Source: Micromonospora sp. NBC_01740 (GTDB lineage: Bacteria > Actinomycetota > Actinomycetes > Mycobacteriales > Micromonosporaceae). From it: 64,000 nt of DNA. Position 1 is the first letter of the stretch; each line of letters opens with the position of its first letter. The stretch is taken from positions 1,984,001 to 2,048,000 of the forward strand of contig NZ_CP109150.1 in assembly GCF_035920365.1 (NCBI RefSeq). The letters run 5' to 3'. The notes under the pieces are model-generated. The model was not told where the DNA came from and made no database searches. It worked only from the letters and a program-made list of their open reading frames with translations. A program made the position numbers and the translations under genes. Shown piece by piece: positions 35,764 to 44,366 of this stretch.

Positions 35764-36639
35764 GTGGCGGAGCCGACCGGACCGATCGAGGTGGGGGCGG
35801 CGCTGCGTGCTCTCCGGCGCCAGGCAGACCTGAGCCAGCGGGAGTTGGCGCGTCGGTCGGGCGTACCCAAGAGCACGCTGGCGCGGATCGAGGCCGATCC
35901 GGCAGCCGATCCGAAGCTGCGGACGGTGGAGCGGTTGGTGCGGGCTGCTGGCGGAGAGCTGGCGGTGGGCGTCCGGACCGCTGACCAACGGAGCACGGAC
36001 GGCGAACCGGGGGACGGCGAACTGGGGGCCGTCACCGTGTTGCCGTTCGTACCGCACGACGGACGACGCGACGAGGGAGGCCGCCGCTATCCCGCGCACC
36101 TCGACGTCCGGGAGGTCCGGACGCTGAAGGACTGGCCGGGTGCGTGGTGGGGGCACTGGTACGTTCCGCCGGAGCAGTGGCCGGCGCGGGTGCCGGAGAG
36201 GACGTACGACCTCCACCGTGGGCGACGCGACGCGCGACGGGTACGGGAACGGGCCCGCGCCGTCGTCAGTTTCCGTCGTGTGACGGAGGGGGTGCCGGAC
36301 GGGTGCTGGCGGTTCGTGGCCCAACTGCCGGGCGGCGAACTGGTCGGCGAACTCCGGGCACACGAACGCAGCGAGGACCTGCTGCTCGGTGAGGATATGG
36401 GCGACCGGCGGGAGATGGTGCTGGACGGAGTCCTCGTCGTGCCCCAGTTGCGCTTCCTGGGCATCGGCCGCCGGCTGCTTCAGCTCCTCGGCGAGGGAAT
36501 GGACGGGGCCGGTATCCAAACGGTGCGCGTCGTCGCCGACATCGGTGGGGCCGGCTTCCTGATCGCCTGCGGCTACCAGGTGGAGGCGGGGCGACCGACG
36601 GCTCTGCGGTTCGACCGGCGACCGACGTCCGGAGGATGA
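35764..36639 (+). CDS. HTH (XRE)-GNAT acetyltransferase fusion
   Basis: The 291-residue protein has an N-terminal XRE-type helix-turn-helix: GAALRALRRQADLSQRELAR, RSGVPKSTLARIE (about 8-45), then LRTVERLVRAAGGEL. The C-terminal half ends in a GNAT acetyltransferase core with VLVVPQLRFLGIGRRLLQLL (V-x-x-x-x-R/x-G-x-G/R) and a strand-helix pair VRVVADIGGAGFLIACGY. GNAT proteins move an acetyl group from acetyl-CoA to an amine. The fusion suggests a DNA-binding regulator that may sense acetyl-CoA or modify a partner. GTG 35764 is preferred over TTG 35740. Confidence 0.75.
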   Translation: MAEPTGPIEVGAALRALRRQADLSQRELARRSGVPKSTLARIEADPAADPKLRTVERLVRAAGGELAVGVRTADQRSTDGEPGDGELGAVTVLPFVPHDGRRDEGGRRYPAHLDVREVRTLKDWPGAWWGHWYVPPEQWPARVPERTYDLHRGRRDARRVRERARAVVSFRRVTEGVPDGCWRFVAQLPGGELVGELRAHERSEDLLLGEDMGDRREMVLDGVLVVPQLRFLGIGRRLLQLLGEGMDGAGIQTVRVVADIGGAGFLIACGYQVEAGRPTALRFDRRPTSGG

Positions 36640-36644
36640 TCGCA

Positions 36645-36689
36645 GGGCAGGGCAGGGCAGGGCAGGGGCAGGGGCAGGGGCAGGGCGGG
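36645..36689 (+). repeat. G-run array (GGGCA/GGGGCA), possible G-quadruplex
   Basis: Nine runs of three or four G in 45 bases: four GGGCA, three GGGGCA, then GGGC and GGG. The loops are only one or two bases (CA or C), ideal for a parallel G-quadruplex on the plus strand. It lies between the convergent HTH-GNAT stop (36637-36639) and mqnB stop (36715), where it could act in termination or slow polymerase. Confidence 0.8.
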
Positions 36690-36714
36690 CCAGCGCGAGG
36701 GCAGGTGGGCGGGC

Positions 36715-37365
36715 TCAGCTCAGGGCCGTGGCGGCGGTGGTGAGGGCGGCGAGCGCCTCGCGCATGCGCCAGGCGTCGCGGTCGCGGGGGCCGATCGGGT
36801 TGGAGACGGTACGCAGCTCGGCGAAGGGGACGCCGGCCTGCGCGGCGGCGACGGCCACGCCGTACCCCTCCATGGCCTCGGCGACCGCGTCGGGGTGACG
36901 CCGGCGCAGGGCGTCGGTGCTGGTGGCGCTGCCGGTCACCGTGCTGACGGTGAGCACCGCGCCCACCGTCGCCGTCGGCAGCGCGGCCCGCAGGGCGGCC
37001 AGCAGGCCGGGATCGGCGGCGAGCGCGATGCCGCCACCGAGCCACTCCGGGGGCATGCCCAGCTCGTCCACCGGGAGGAAGCCCGCCGGCGACTCGGCGC
37101 CCAGGTCGGCGGCGACGGACATGGCGCCCAGCACCGTCGCGCCGACGTCCGCCCGGCCGGCGAAGCCGCCCGCCACGCCCGCGCTGACCACACCGCGGTA
37201 CGGGCGCCCGGCCGCCTCGGCGAGCACCAGCAGCCGGGCGGTGGTGGCGGCGGCGACGGCGGGGCCGACGCCCACGGGCAGCACCGTCGTCGACGCATCC
37301 GTCAGGCCCGCGCGGACCGCCTCGGCCTCGGCGGGCACCGCCGTGACCACCAGCAGGCCCGTCAC
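36715..37365 (-). CDS. mqnB: Futalosine hydrolase
   Basis: The 216-residue nucleoside-phosphorylase-like protein has VTAVPAEAEAVRAGL, VLPVGVGPAVAAATTARL, GVVSAGVAGGF and EAMEGYGVAVAAAQAGVPFAELRTVSNPIG, all conserved in MqnB. The Glu-Met-Glu (EAMEG) site binds the ribose. It removes the base from futalosine (or aminodeoxyfutalosine) in menaquinone biosynthesis. The start is GTG 37365 and overlaps the stop of the upstream MFS gene in a GTGA quartet (37362-37365). MqnD is nearby. Confidence 0.92.
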   Translation of the reverse strand: MTGLLVVTAVPAEAEAVRAGLTDASTTVLPVGVGPAVAAATTARLLVLAEAAGRPYRGVVSAGVAGGFAGRADVGATVLGAMSVAADLGAESPAGFLPVDELGMPPEWLGGGIALAADPGLLAALRAALPTATVGAVLTVSTVTGSATSTDALRRRHPDAVAEAMEGYGVAVAAAQAGVPFAELRTVSNPIGPRDRDAWRMREALAALTTAATALS

Positions 37366-39041
37366 GGCAGGGGCCCCTGCGGCTCCCGCCGGGTCTCGTC
37401 GTCCGCCCCGCCCGGCCCGCCGACGGCCGACGACGGCCGGTAGATGTGGTACCCCGGCGGGGCCAGGGCCGGGTCGTCCAGCGGCGAGCCGCCCTGGGCC
37501 GGAGCGGGCGAGACCGGTGCCACCCCCGTGTCGGGGCCGCCCCCTGCCTCGGCGCGTGCGCCGGCGTCCGTGCCGGCCGGGTCTTCCCCGTTACCTCTGC
37601 CGGTGCCGGTGTCGCTGCCGGGTTCGTCGGTCTCGTCGGACAGTTCGTCGTCGGCGAGTGGACGACCGGCCAGCCGCTCGGCGCGCAGGCGGCTTGCCAC
37701 CACCACGCCTCGGACGGCGGCCAGCGTTCCGGCCCCGGCGGCGACCGCGATCCCGATCCGGCCGTCGAAGGGTACGAGCCCCAGCCCGCCCCCGGCGACG
37801 AACGCGAGCATCAGCACGGTCTCGGAGTGGGCGAAGGAGCTGGCCCGCAGCCGCTCCGGGATGCGCTCCTGGATCGAGGCGTCCACGGTGAGCTTGGCGA
37901 TGCCGCTCATCAGCGCGGCCACCAGGCAGAGCAGGGCGACCATCGGCAGCGAGAACTTCAACGCGGCGAGGACCGCCACCCCACCCACGATGATCATGCC
38001 GCTGGACTGGATCGCGACGGGTCGGTGGATGCGCAGCCGGGTGCCGATCGCGGTGGCGAGGAAGGTGCCCACGGCCAGCGCGGCGCCGACGAGGCCCAGC
38101 GCTCCCTCGTCGCCCAGGTCCCGGCCGAAGACGACGGTGGTCAGGTCGCCGGCCTTGATCGCGAAGGCCAGGAAGAGCAGCAGGAACCCGTACAGCCCGC
38201 GCAGCGTTGCGGCACCGATCAGGGTGGCGATCACGAGCCGGCCGGCCGGCCGTCCCCGGCCCAGCGGGCGGTCGCCGGTGCGCCGCCAGAGCGCACGCAG
38301 CGGCCGGGGCACCCGCTCCGGTGGCTCGGAGTCGGCCTTCGGCGGCAGGCGCAGGGAGATCACCATACCGACCAGGAAGATGATCGAGGCGACCCGGAGC
38401 GGCCACTGCGGCCCGAACCAGAAGGCGGCCAGCCCGATCGGAGCGACCAGGGCGCCGGCCACCGTGCCGTAGACGCTGGCCCGGGCGCCCACCTGGGAGA
38501 GCCCCAGCCCCTCCGGCAGCAGCCGTGGGACGGCCGCCGAGCGGGCCACCCCGTACGCGCGGGAGAGCGCCAGCACGCCGAAGGCCGCCGGGTAGAGGCC
38601 GAAACCGTGGATGTAGTCGGAGATCAGCCAGGCCAGGAAGGCGCGGCCGAGCATGGTGGCGGCCAGCGCGTACCGGCGGCCGTGGCGGAAGTGGTCGAGC
38701 AGCGGGCCCACCACCGGGGCGAGCATGGCGAACGGCACCATGGTCACCAGCAGGTAGAGGGCGACCTTGCTGCGCGCCTCGCCGAGCGGGACGTTGAAGA
38801 AGATCGTCCCGGCGAGGCCGATGGCGATCAGCGTGTCCCCGGCGCAGGAGACGGCGTGCAGGTCGAAGAGGCGGACCATGCCGACCTCGCCCCCGGCGCC
38901 CCGGGTGCGGGCCCGGCCCGCCCGCCGGGTCATCCAGCGACCACTGCTGACCGAGCCACGGAACAGCAGGCGGACGGCCTTGATGCCGGTGCCGACGGTC
39001 CGCCCGAGTACGGACCGCCCGGAGCGGGAGAACAGCGGCAT
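37362..39041 (-). CDS. MFS-type transporter
   Basis: The 559-residue protein has a basic N-terminus (1-60) and about 12 hydrophobic segments between residues 60 and 450 (for example LYLLVTMVPFAMLAPVVGPLL and VVLAALKFSLPMVALLCLVAAL). A long acidic, Gly/Pro-rich cytoplasmic tail follows (about 455-559). The fold is that of a major facilitator. No substrate motif is visible. It is translationally coupled to mqnB. The start may be ATG 39041 or the in-frame ATG 39050. GTGAGG lies ahead of the first. Confidence 0.8.
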   Translation of the reverse strand: MPLFSRSGRSVLGRTVGTGIKAVRLLFRGSVSSGRWMTRRAGRARTRGAGGEVGMVRLFDLHAVSCAGDTLIAIGLAGTIFFNVPLGEARSKVALYLLVTMVPFAMLAPVVGPLLDHFRHGRRYALAATMLGRAFLAWLISDYIHGFGLYPAAFGVLALSRAYGVARSAAVPRLLPEGLGLSQVGARASVYGTVAGALVAPIGLAAFWFGPQWPLRVASIIFLVGMVISLRLPPKADSEPPERVPRPLRALWRRTGDRPLGRGRPAGRLVIATLIGAATLRGLYGFLLLFLAFAIKAGDLTTVVFGRDLGDEGALGLVGAALAVGTFLATAIGTRLRIHRPVAIQSSGMIIVGGVAVLAALKFSLPMVALLCLVAALMSGIAKLTVDASIQERIPERLRASSFAHSETVLMLAFVAGGGLGLVPFDGRIGIAVAAGAGTLAAVRGVVVASRLRAERLAGRPLADDELSDETDEPGSDTGTGRGNGEDPAGTDAGARAEAGGGPDTGVAPVSPAPAQGGSPLDDPALAPPGYHIYRPSSAVGGPGGADDETRREPQGPLP

Positions 39042-39146
39042 GCCCACCATCCTCACCCATCCGGTCCGTCCGTGCCGCACCACTGTCCCAGAACGTCGTC
39101 GGCGGGTGCCTGTCGGTCGGCCGTACGCATGGGGAACAATGGTTGG

Positions 39147-39968
39147 GTGACCAGGCCTGCCTCCGCCCGTGCCGCTCGTCTCGACCAGGTCTGCGCCGCC
39201 GCCGTCGAGGTGGCACGTGACGCCATCACCGAGGTCGACCCCTCGGACATCGGCGACCACCTGCAGGCCGTCGCGGAGGGCGATCGACTCGTCACCCATT
39301 ATTTCGAGTGCCGGCTCGCCGGCTACCGGGGCTGGCGGTGGGCGGTCACCGTCACCCGCGTGCCGCGCAGCCGGCACGTCACCGTCTGCGAGACGGTGCT
39401 GATCCCCGGCACGGACGCGATGCTCGCGCCCGGCTGGCTGCCGTGGCAGGAGCGGCTCAAGCCGGGCGACCTCGGCCCCGGCGACCTGCTGCCCACCCCG
39501 GCGGACGACGACCGGCTCCAGCCCGGCTACCTGCTCTCCGACGACCCGGCGGTCGAGGAGACCGCGTGGGAGCTGGGTCTCGGTCGGGCCCGGGTGCTCT
39601 CCCGGGAAGGGCGCAGCGAGGCCGCCCAGCGCTGGTACGACGGCGACCACGGCCCGTCCGCCGCGATCTCGGCCGCGGCCCCCGCCGCCGCCCGCTGCGG
39701 CACCTGCGGCTTCTACCTGCCGCTCGCCGGCGCCCTGCGGCAGTCCTTCGGGGCCTGCGGCAACTTCTACGCCCCCGACGACGGCCGGGTGGTCAGCGCC
39801 GACCACGGCTGCGGGGCGCACTCGGAGACCCTGATCGAGGCCGCCGAGACCCCGGTCGAGGAGATGCCGACGGTCTACGACGACAGCGCGGTCGAGCCCA
39901 TGGCGGTCAGCCGGGCGCCGGGCTCCGTCGAGGCCGCGGAGCCGGCGGAGCCGTACGGCCACCCCTGA
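39147..39968 (+). CDS. DUF3027 family protein
   Basis: The 273-residue protein matches the actinobacterial DUF3027 family: ARLDQVCAAAVEVARDAITE, GWRWAVTVTRVPRSRHVTVCE, LAPGWLPWQERLKPGDLGPGD, and a C-terminal zinc-ribbon-like CGTCGFYLPL with CGNFYAP and HGCGAHSE. The Cys pattern may hold a metal. No function is established. GTG 39147 is chosen from the family start; an ATG at 39129 is in frame. ACAATG lies just before it, so the gene may be leaderless. It is divergent from the MFS gene. Confidence 0.82.
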   Translation: MTRPASARAARLDQVCAAAVEVARDAITEVDPSDIGDHLQAVAEGDRLVTHYFECRLAGYRGWRWAVTVTRVPRSRHVTVCETVLIPGTDAMLAPGWLPWQERLKPGDLGPGDLLPTPADDDRLQPGYLLSDDPAVEETAWELGLGRARVLSREGRSEAAQRWYDGDHGPSAAISAAAPAAARCGTCGFYLPLAGALRQSFGACGNFYAPDDGRVVSADHGCGAHSETLIEAAETPVEEMPTVYDDSAVEPMAVSRAPGSVEAAEPAEPYGHP

Positions 39969-40013
39969 CGCCGTTGGCACGGCGCCGGTCCGGCGGACCG
40001 GTGTCGTCGCAGG

Positions 40014-40262
40014 TCAGCGGCCGGCGCGGCGGCGACGTCGGTTGGCGTCGTGCCGCATCATCACGGCGAGACCGGGGAAACCCCACAGGAAACCGGCCAG
40101 GCAGGTCCACAGCCAGTCCTGGTGATCGTGTGCGGTCAGCCAGTCGCGGAAGAAGACCAGCAGCACCAGCCCGGCGAGCGCCCAGGCCGCGATCCCGGCG
40201 AGGGCGAACGGCACCATCGGCGGGTCGAGCGGCTCGGGCCGCGGGGGCTGCTCCTTCGGCAC
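40014..40262 (-). CDS. DUF2530 family small membrane protein
   Basis: The 82-residue protein has PKEQPPRPEPLDPPMVPFALAG at the start and two hydrophobic helices (ALAGIAAWALAGLVLLVFF and WLWTCLAGFLWGFPGLAV). It ends in a strongly basic tail RRRRRAGR. This matches DUF2530, a family of unknown function found in Actinobacteria. The GTG 40262 start is 89 bases from the divergent NCS2 transporter ATG. Confidence 0.75.
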   Translation of the reverse strand: MPKEQPPRPEPLDPPMVPFALAGIAAWALAGLVLLVFFRDWLTAHDHQDWLWTCLAGFLWGFPGLAVMMRHDANRRRRRAGR

Positions 40263-40350
40263 GCGGCAAGCGTACGCGATCAACTTTTCCTGCTGGCCGG
40301 TGATCTGCGACGATGCGCGCGACAACGGAAGATCCACCTGCGAGGACCTG

Positions 40351-41826
40351 ATGGCAGTAGCGCCGCCCGAGAACGGCACACCACCCGACCCAGCGCACCC
40401 CCGTAACGGTTTCGACCGGTACTTCGAGATCTCCGCCCGTGGCTCGACGATGAGCCGCGAGGTACGCGGGGGCCTGGCGACCTTCTTCACGATGGCGTAC
40501 ATCGTGGTGCTCAACCCGCTCATCATTGGTGGTGCCGTCGACGGCGACGGCAAGAAGCTCTCCATCGCCGCCCTCGCCGCGGCAACCGCCCTCGTCGCCG
40601 GCCTGATGACCATCCTGATGGGCGTGGTCGGCCGGTTCCCGCTGGCGCTCGCCGCCGGCCTCGGCGTCAACGCGCTGGTCGCGTACGAGATCGCCCCGGA
40701 GATGACCTGGGCGGACGCGATGGGCCTCGTGGTGATCGAGGGCCTGATCATCGCGGTGCTGGTGCTGACCGGCCTGCGTACGGCGGTGTTCCGCTCGGTA
40801 CCGACGCAGATGAAGACGGCGATCGGCGTCGGCATCGGCCTCTTCCTGACCATCATCGGCCTGGTCGACGCCGGCTTCGTCCGCCGGGTGCCGGACTCGG
40901 AGAACACCACGGTCCCCGTCGGGCTGGGCATCGACGGCAGCCTCGGCAGCTGGCCGATGCTGGTCTTCGTGGTGGGCCTGCTGCTGACCATCGTGCTGAT
41001 GGTGCGGCGGGTCAAGGGCGCGATCCTGATCGGCATCCTCGGCTCCACCGCGTTGGCGATCGTCGTCGAGGCGTTGTTGAACATCGGGCCGTCCTTCGTC
41101 GACGGCAAGCCCAACCCGAAGGGCTGGGCGCTGAACGTCCCCGAGCTGCCGAAGACCTGGGTGGACGTGCCGGACCTGTCGCTGCTCGGCAACTTCAACC
41201 TGTTCGACTCTTGGGGCCGCGCCGGCTGGGTCGTCGTGCTGATGTTCGTGTTCACCCTGCTGATCACGGACTTCTTCGACACCATGGGCACGATGGTGGC
41301 GGTCGGCCAGGAGGGGAGCATGCTCGACGAGCAGGGCACCCCGCCGCGGGCCAAGGAGATCCTGCTGGTCGACTCGATCGCGGCGGCTGCCGGCGGTGCG
41401 GCGAGCACGTCCAGCAACACGTCGTACATCGAGAGTGCCGCCGGTGTGGCGGAGGGCGCCCGTACGGGCGTGGCCAACCTGGTCACCGGCGGGTTGTTCC
41501 TGCTGGCGATGTTCCTGGCGCCGCTGGTCGTGGTGGTGCCGTTCGAGGCGGCGTCGACGGCGCTGGTGGTGGTCGGCTTCCTGATGATGACCGCGGTGCG
41601 GACGATCGACTGGTCCGACTACGAGATCGCGATCCCGGCGTTCCTGACGATCGTGCTGATGCCCTTCACGTACTCGATCTCCAACGGCATCGGCGCCGGC
41701 CTGATCTCGTACGTGGTGGTGAAGCTCGCCCGGGGCAAGGCACGGGAGATCCACCCGCTGCTGTACGGGGTGGCCGCCCTCTTCGTGCTCTACTTCCTGC
41801 GCGGGCCGATCGAGTCGGTGCTCTGA
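40351..41826 (+). CDS. NCS2-family purine permease (AzgA type)
   Basis: The 491-residue membrane protein has GGLATFFTMAYIVVLNPLI in helix 1 and FPLALAAGLGVNALVAYEI, matching AzgA-type NCS2 carriers. LLITDFFDTMGTMVAVGQEG and TSSNTSYIESAAGVAEGARTG are the other core motifs. These carriers take up adenine, guanine or hypoxanthine with protons across the membrane. ATG 40351 has a GAGG site. A strong hairpin follows the stop, so it is probably a monocistronic unit. Confidence 0.92.
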   Translation: MAVAPPENGTPPDPAHPRNGFDRYFEISARGSTMSREVRGGLATFFTMAYIVVLNPLIIGGAVDGDGKKLSIAALAAATALVAGLMTILMGVVGRFPLALAAGLGVNALVAYEIAPEMTWADAMGLVVIEGLIIAVLVLTGLRTAVFRSVPTQMKTAIGVGIGLFLTIIGLVDAGFVRRVPDSENTTVPVGLGIDGSLGSWPMLVFVVGLLLTIVLMVRRVKGAILIGILGSTALAIVVEALLNIGPSFVDGKPNPKGWALNVPELPKTWVDVPDLSLLGNFNLFDSWGRAGWVVVLMFVFTLLITDFFDTMGTMVAVGQEGSMLDEQGTPPRAKEILLVDSIAAAAGGAASTSSNTSYIESAAGVAEGARTGVANLVTGGLFLLAMFLAPLVVVVPFEAASTALVVVGFLMMTAVRTIDWSDYEIAIPAFLTIVLMPFTYSISNGIGAGLISYVVVKLARGKAREIHPLLYGVAALFVLYFLRGPIESVL

Positions 41827-41832
41827 ACACGG

Positions 41833-41878
41833 CCTGCTCCGGGCCGGTGACCGAACGGGGTACCCGGCCCGGAGCAGG
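41833..41878 (+). terminator. Hairpin after the purine permease
   Basis: A perfect 15-base-pair stem (41833-41847 with 41864-41878) encloses a 16-base loop and begins 6 bases after the permease stop. ACAAACTT follows. It should separate this gene from the MarR operon. Confidence 0.7.
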
Positions 41879-41928
41879 ACAAACTTCTCGTGAGCGTGGT
41901 CATATCAGTGGTCATTCGCCAAGCTAAT

Positions 41929-41943
41929 TAGTTAGGCTAACTA
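41929..41943 (+). promoter_or_regulatory. Probable MarR operator overlapping the start of the MarR gene
   Basis: TAGTTAG-G-CTAACTA is a perfect 7-plus-7 palindrome ending 3 bases before the GTG at 41946, a size and position typical of MarR-family operators. The A/T-rich block stands out in a very G+C-rich sequence and covers the likely -10 region, so binding would block the MarR and MFS genes. Confidence 0.7.
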
Positions 41944-41945
41944 TC

Positions 41946-42395
41946 GTGACGGAGCGGACGGTGACGGCGAAACGCGTGCCACCGGCGCAGCTGGCACCTC
42001 AGTTGCGTGATGCGATCACCCGGCTGAACCGGCGGGTCCGCCAGGCCCGGCCGGTCGGCGACCTCACGGTCACCCAGCTCTCCGCGCTCACCAGCCTCCG
42101 GCTGGCGGGTGCGCTGACGCCTCGGGAACTGGCCGACGTGGAACGGGTGCAGCCGCCCACGATGACCAGGATCGTCGCGAAGTTGGAGGAGCGCGGCCTC
42201 GTGCAGCGCACCCCCCATCCGACCGACGGCCGGCAGGTCATCCTGGCGGCGACCGAGGGGGGACGGGCGGTGCTCGACCAGTTCGAGCGGGTCCGTGACG
42301 AGTGGCTGGCCCGCCGGCTGGCCGACCTGACCGAAGCCGAGCGGGAAACCCTGCGGCAGGCCGCCGAGATCCTTCAGCAGCTCGCCCGCGCCTGA
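41946..42395 (+). CDS. MarR-family transcriptional repressor
   Basis: The 149-residue protein has a MarR winged helix: LTPRELADVERVQPPTMTRI, VAKLEERGLVQRTPHPTDG and RQVILAATEGG (wing, about 50-100). N- and C-terminal helices for dimerisation flank it. MarR proteins release DNA when a drug or metabolite binds. The exporter gene starts 68 bases downstream, and a palindromic operator overlaps the start codon. The regulator therefore probably represses itself and the pump. GTG 41946 is chosen from the domain start. Confidence 0.93.
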   Translation: MTERTVTAKRVPPAQLAPQLRDAITRLNRRVRQARPVGDLTVTQLSALTSLRLAGALTPRELADVERVQPPTMTRIVAKLEERGLVQRTPHPTDGRQVILAATEGGRAVLDQFERVRDEWLARRLADLTEAERETLRQAAEILQQLARA

Positions 42396-42463
42396 CCCGC
42401 GCGTCGTGCCACCGCGCCGTCCGCCGTCGATGACGCGTACGACCGCGAGGAGGCGCACCAAGA

Positions 42464-43747
42464 GTGCAGGCGAAGCTGAGCACGATGTTCCAGTCCCTAC
42501 AGGTCCGCAACTACCGGCTCTTCGCATCCGGGCAACTGATCAAGCTGATCGGCGTCTGGATGATGTTCATCGCCCAGGACTGGCTGGTCCTCGAGCTCTC
42601 CGACAACTCCGCCACCGCGCTCGGCGTGGTGACCGCGCTCCAGTTCACCCCGGTGCTGCTGCTCACCCTGCTCTCCGGGCGGCTCGCCGACCGCTACGAC
42701 AAGCGGATGCTGCTCTTCGTCGCGAACGCGTTCTGGACCGTCCTGGCCCTCGCCATGGCCCTGCTGGTGATCACCGGCCTCGTGCAGCTCTGGCACGTCT
42801 TCGCGTTCGCGGCCCTGCTCGGCGTCGCCAACGCCGTGGAGACCCCCGTCCGGCAGGCGTTCGTCTCCGAGCTGGTCGGTACGTCGCTGCTGCCGAACGC
42901 GCTCTCGCTCAACGCGGCCGTGTTCAACTCCGCCCGGATCGTGGGGCCGGCCGTCGCCGGCCTGGCCATCGCCGCCTTCGACGTCGGGCCGGTCTTCATG
43001 TTCACCGCGCTCAGCTCGATCGCCCCACTGGTCACCGTGATCCGGATGCGCCCCGCCGAGCTGCACCGGGAAGCGCTGCCGCCGCGCGACGAGCGGGCGT
43101 CGGCCAAGGTCGTCGACGGCCTGCGCTACGTCTGGCGCCGGCCCGACCTGCTGCTGCCCATGGCGGTGATGTCGGTGATCGGCATGTCGCTGTTCAACTT
43201 CCAGCTGACCCTCGCCGCGCTGGCCAAGACCGTGTTCCAGACCGGCGCCGCCTCGTTCGGGCTGTTCAGCACCGCGCTGGCGGTCGGCGCGCTGGTCGGG
43301 GCGCTCGCCGGCACCGGGCGGCGCAGCCGCCCGTCGGTCTGGCTGGTGCTCGGCGCGGGGGTCGGCTGTGCCAGCTTCGGCACGCTGGTGGGGCTCGCCC
43401 CGGCGTACTGGATGGTGGTGACGCTGCTGCTGCCGACCGGGTTCTTCATGGTCTTCTTCGCCCAGGCGGCCAACCAGCGGGTCCAGCTCGGCACGGACGC
43501 CGCCTTCCGCGGCCGGGTGATGGCCCTGTGGGTGCTGGTCTTCCTCGGCACCAACCCGGTCGGTGCGCCGCTCATCGGCTGGGTCGCCGAGACCTACGGC
43601 GCCGGTGCCAGCATCTGGATCGGTGGGCTGATCTCGCTGGCCACCATCCTGGTCGCGCTCACCTGGCAGCTGCGCCGCTCCGGCGCCCGGCTGCGCTTCC
43701 GCATCCTGCCGATGCCGCGCTTCTACGTCACCTCCGCCGACTGCTGA
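42464..43747 (+). CDS. MFS exporter (DHA3-type) in the MarR operon
   Basis: The 427-residue protein has about 12 hydrophobic helices. The N-terminus reads LQVRNYRLFASGQLIKLIGVW and is followed by LLSGRLADRYDKRMLLFVAN, the MFS motif A loop. The layout fits DHA3-type exporters of macrolides or siderophores. It follows a MarR gene and a palindromic operator, which suggests induction by its own substrate. GTG 42464 has GAGG about 10 bases before it. Confidence 0.9.
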   Translation: MQAKLSTMFQSLQVRNYRLFASGQLIKLIGVWMMFIAQDWLVLELSDNSATALGVVTALQFTPVLLLTLLSGRLADRYDKRMLLFVANAFWTVLALAMALLVITGLVQLWHVFAFAALLGVANAVETPVRQAFVSELVGTSLLPNALSLNAAVFNSARIVGPAVAGLAIAAFDVGPVFMFTALSSIAPLVTVIRMRPAELHREALPPRDERASAKVVDGLRYVWRRPDLLLPMAVMSVIGMSLFNFQLTLAALAKTVFQTGAASFGLFSTALAVGALVGALAGTGRRSRPSVWLVLGAGVGCASFGTLVGLAPAYWMVVTLLLPTGFFMVFFAQAANQRVQLGTDAAFRGRVMALWVLVFLGTNPVGAPLIGWVAETYGAGASIWIGGLISLATILVALTWQLRRSGARLRFRILPMPRFYVTSADC

Positions 43748-43843
43748 GCCTGTCGCCCGGGCGGGCCGACCGCTTCCTCGACCGAGGGCGCGGATGACAC
43801 GAAAGCGGTGGCGGTAAGGGGGAAAGCGGCTTAGCGTCGATAC

Positions 43844-44353
43844 GTGGAGCTCGGACGCGCGCTGCTGCTGATCCTGGCCATCGTCGCCATGGCCAGCCTG
43901 CCGGCGCTGATCGCCCTGGTCTTCTGCGCGGACGAGATCATCGACCGGGTCGCCTGCGGGTACGCCGAGTGGCGTGAGCGCCGGCGGGAGCGGCGCACCA
44001 TCGTCCGGCTGGACCGGGCCGTCGAGGCAGACGCGCTGACCCGCGACATCGACCTCACCGCCTTCGACCGGCCCGACCGGCGCCCGCTGGAGGAACTCGC
44101 CGCCGACCTGCGCCGCCTGCGCAGCCAGGGGGTGGGTTCCGACGGCCGCCAGCCCGTCTGGCACGCCATGGTCCTCCAGGCGTACGACGACCGGCTCCGG
44201 CTGGCCTGCCGGGCCCTCGGGCTGGCCGAGCACCTGACGGAGCTGGAGGGCGTCGACCTGGAGCTGGAACGCGTCCGGGTGGAGGGCCTGCTGCACGCCG
44301 CCGGGCTGACCCTGCCGGCCGCCCGGGCCGGTCACTGGCAGCGTCACCGCTGA
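43844..44353 (+). CDS. Membrane-anchored hypothetical protein
   Basis: The 169-residue protein has one N-terminal membrane helix (about 5-28, ALLLILAIVAMASLPALIALVF) followed by an Arg-rich, highly charged helical region (WRERRRERRTIVRLDRAVEAD) and a helical C-terminus. The charged part should be cytoplasmic. I recognise no family. GTG 43844 is the only start near the helix. The cyclic-phosphodiesterase gene begins 13 bases downstream, so they are likely co-transcribed. Confidence 0.6.
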   Translation: MELGRALLLILAIVAMASLPALIALVFCADEIIDRVACGYAEWRERRRERRTIVRLDRAVEADALTRDIDLTAFDRPDRRPLEELAADLRRLRSQGVGSDGRQPVWHAMVLQAYDDRLRLACRALGLAEHLTELEGVDLELERVRVEGLLHAAGLTLPAARAGHWQRHR

Positions 44354-44366
44354 GGGCGGGGCCCGC

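Noticed and set aside
36645..36689. CRISPR-like array
   Set aside because: The units are five or six bases with no spacers, so it is a simple repeat. No CRISPR array or Cas gene is visible anywhere in the window.
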